Below are positions 4,971 through 6,201 of a stretch of 6,201 nt of DNA, piece after piece (the stretch's first letter is position 1; each line of letters opens with the position of its first letter). Position numbers and translations under genes: made by a program. Location of the stretch: the NCBI GenBank assembly GCA_023398615.1, contig JAEWSD010000253.1, forward strand, positions 1 to 6,201, read 5' to 3'. Origin of the DNA: Bacillota bacterium (GTDB lineage Bacteria; Bacillota; Clostridia; Lachnospirales; Lachnospiraceae). A model generated the notes under the pieces. It searched no databases. It saw only the letters and a program-made list of their open reading frames with translations, and had not been told where the DNA came from.

Positions 4971-6137
4971 CTAAGGATTGCCTTTTGGATTTTCTCCCGC
5001 CGCACCACCGTCCTGCCCTCCCTCAGGGTCGCCTTCCGGTTCCTGTATCGGCTTGGGAATTGTTATTTTATTGCTGTCCCTGTTCTTTATGAACTCCTCC
5101 GCAGCGGGATCTTTGAATTCGTAGATGCGGTACCATTCCTTTGTCTCCTGATTCTTAACCGTCTCAGAGCGGTTGCGGTACAGGAATTTTATGATATCGT
5201 AGCAGTCTATCCATATCTCATTTACACCCTCCTTCTGCGATTCGTCGAAAATCAGCTGGATTCCGAAATGCAGATGGGAGGTATCGATATTATTGGTATT
5301 CTCAATCGTACTGTAACCGGTTCTTCCGAGATAACCGATGACATCACCGGCCTGTACGACACTTCCTGCTTTAAGGGATTTATTATAAGGAAAGTTCTTG
5401 CGAAGATGTGCATAGTAATAGTAGCGTTTTCCGTCAAAGCTCCGTATTCCCAGACGCCAGCCCCCGTACCGGTTCCAGCCCAGCGCTTCCACATAGCCGG
5501 ATTCCACGGCAATAACCGGAGTGCCTACCTGCCCCATCATATCATGGCCCAGATGACGCCTCCTGTAACCGTAGGTTCTTGACACGCCGAAATCATCATA
5601 ATCGCTGTAAGGAAAATGCTTTGCAATCGGCAGAAAGGCTTTCAGTCCGTATTTTTTGACCCATACCCTTTCTTCCGGATTCTCATCACTTTGAACCTGG
5701 ATCTCAAATTCACCCACAAAGCCTCCCAGTACGGCGGAATAAGCCTCATAATAGTAACTGTAATACTTCATTTTCTCCGTAAGGGTGCCCATGTTTTCTT
5801 CTTTGCCTTCCAGCTTTTTCACTAATTCGTTTAAATCCTTTTCCTTATATTTTGAAAAGCTTCCCCCATATTTTGCACCCAGATACGCAAGCAGCTCAAT
5901 CCAGTTCAGCTTGACCTCCTTTGACTGGGATTCGACATCATACTGGTAAGCTCTTTCAAGGGCCGGGCTGCATATGTCAAAATCTACCCATTTTATGTAT
6001 TTCTTTTCTTCGGTCGGCAAAAACGCATCCATCGAATCTGACTTAATTTTACGGTAAACAAAGAAAGCTGACAAACCGACTAAGAAGATAATCTCGCATA
6101 GAATGACCGTTTGCCTCGCATTGATCCATTTAATCAT
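4971..6137 (-). CDS. Membrane-anchored M23 family (LytM-type) cell-wall metallopeptidase
   Basis: Zinc endopeptidase expected to cut peptidoglycan cross-bridges or stem peptides outside the membrane. Numbered from the ATG at 6137 (388 residues): one transmembrane segment at about 10-28 (TVILCEIIFLVGLSAFFVY) with a short N-terminal tail, so type II topology with the catalytic part outside. A roughly 130-residue charged N-terminal region follows (LNWIELLAYLGAKYGG at 77-92, Tyr-rich KYYSYYYEAYSAVLGG at 124-139). The M23 domain spans about 180-300 with intact motifs: His195 and Asp199 in RRHLGHD (HxxxD), His244 in YYYYAHL, and His288-x-His290 in SHLHFG. The last 25-30 residues are a low-complexity Pro/Gly/Glu/Asp tail. 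The start is ATG 6137 because GAGG (6143-6146) lies 5 nt upstream; an in-frame GTG at 6152 would add five residues but has no ribosome binding site. The N-terminal region resembles a clostridial M23 architecture I recall. It converges with the HD hydrolase gene. Confidence 0.92.
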   Translation of the reverse strand: MIKWINARQTVILCEIIFLVGLSAFFVYRKIKSDSMDAFLPTEEKKYIKWVDFDICSPALERAYQYDVESQSKEVKLNWIELLAYLGAKYGGSFSKYKEKDLNELVKKLEGKEENMGTLTEKMKYYSYYYEAYSAVLGGFVGEFEIQVQSDENPEERVWVKKYGLKAFLPIAKHFPYSDYDDFGVSRTYGYRRRHLGHDMMGQVGTPVIAVESGYVEALGWNRYGGWRLGIRSFDGKRYYYYAHLRKNFPYNKSLKAGSVVQAGDVIGYLGRTGYSTIENTNNIDTSHLHFGIQLIFDESQKEGVNEIWIDCYDIIKFLYRNRSETVKNQETKEWYRIYEFKDPAAEEFIKNRDSNKITIPKPIQEPEGDPEGGQDGGAAGENPKGNP

Positions 6138-6142
6138 GAGCA

Positions 6143-6146
6143 CCTC
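6143..6146 (-). promoter_or_regulatory. Ribosome binding site deciding the M23 peptidase start
   Basis: GAGG (within GAGGTG) on the minus strand, 5 nt before ATG 6137. Using the in-frame GTG at 6152 would place this site inside the coding region. The remaining sequence to the window edge (6147-6201) is AT-rich, with only a poor promoter candidate: a TAGAAT at 6166-6171 without a recognisable -35. Confidence 0.6.
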
Positions 6147-6201
6147 ACACACGAACTGTAGTATTATTCTATGTTTTATTTCATGCTCATATTACTGGTA
6201 A

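Noticed and set aside
4929..5582. Plus-strand open frame of 217 codons
   Set aside because: It runs antisense through the conserved M23 catalytic domain and starts inside the inverted repeat. It has no ribosome binding site, and the composition is that of a mirrored coding strand.

Overview
The window looks like chromosome from a low-to-moderate GC Firmicute, most likely a clostridium of the Lachnospiraceae type. The signs are strong GGAGG-type ribosome binding sites before most genes, clear sigma-A-like promoters, a Cys-anchored oligopeptide-binding lipoprotein, and an M23 peptidase whose N-terminal half and C-terminal LytM domain I recognise from clostridial proteins. The assignment is inference from protein style, not from a marker gene.

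Layout: five intact genes and no mobile genes, RNA genes or CRISPR. Three lie on the minus strand on the left (read right to left): a leaderless class-A-beta-lactamase-fold serine hydrolase (4060 to 3293), an L-Ala-D/L-Glu-type dipeptide epimerase (about 3260 to 2181), and a family-5 peptide-binding lipoprotein (1924 to 35). The hydrolase and epimerase are 23-32 nt apart and share one visible promoter (TTGTAA-17-TATAAT). The lipoprotein gene has its own similar promoter (TTGTAA-17-TATACT) and a leader of about 134 nt. I see no convincing terminator between the epimerase and the lipoprotein gene, so read-through is possible. Across a 221-nt divergent region, an HD-superfamily hydrolase (COG2316-like) runs on the plus strand from 4282 to 4848 behind a near-consensus promoter (TTGACA-17-TATCAT). 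It converges on a membrane-anchored M23 peptidase (6137 to 4971, minus). Their 122-nt shared 3' region holds a long imperfect inverted repeat (4901-4959).

How the genes may work together: the minus-strand trio fits salvage of peptides, plausibly cell-wall (murein) peptides. A surface lipoprotein would capture peptide for an ABC importer whose other subunits are not in the window. The cytoplasmic active-site-serine hydrolase could act on a peptide bond or D-amino-acid-containing substrate, and the epimerase would convert L-Ala-D-Glu to L-Ala-L-Glu for ordinary peptidases. The epimerase call is strong because every expected catalytic and substrate-binding residue is present. The hydrolase's role in the pathway is inference. 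The M23 peptidase, on the other side of the HD gene, is a cell-wall endopeptidase by motif, but nothing shows that it is co-regulated with the trio.

The most noteworthy items are the cytoplasmic beta-lactamase-fold protein lacking the Glu166-type residue and paired with a murein-dipeptide epimerase, the 59-nt inverted repeat between convergent genes, and the long structured leader of the lipoprotein gene. I found nothing that demonstrates a wholly new system.
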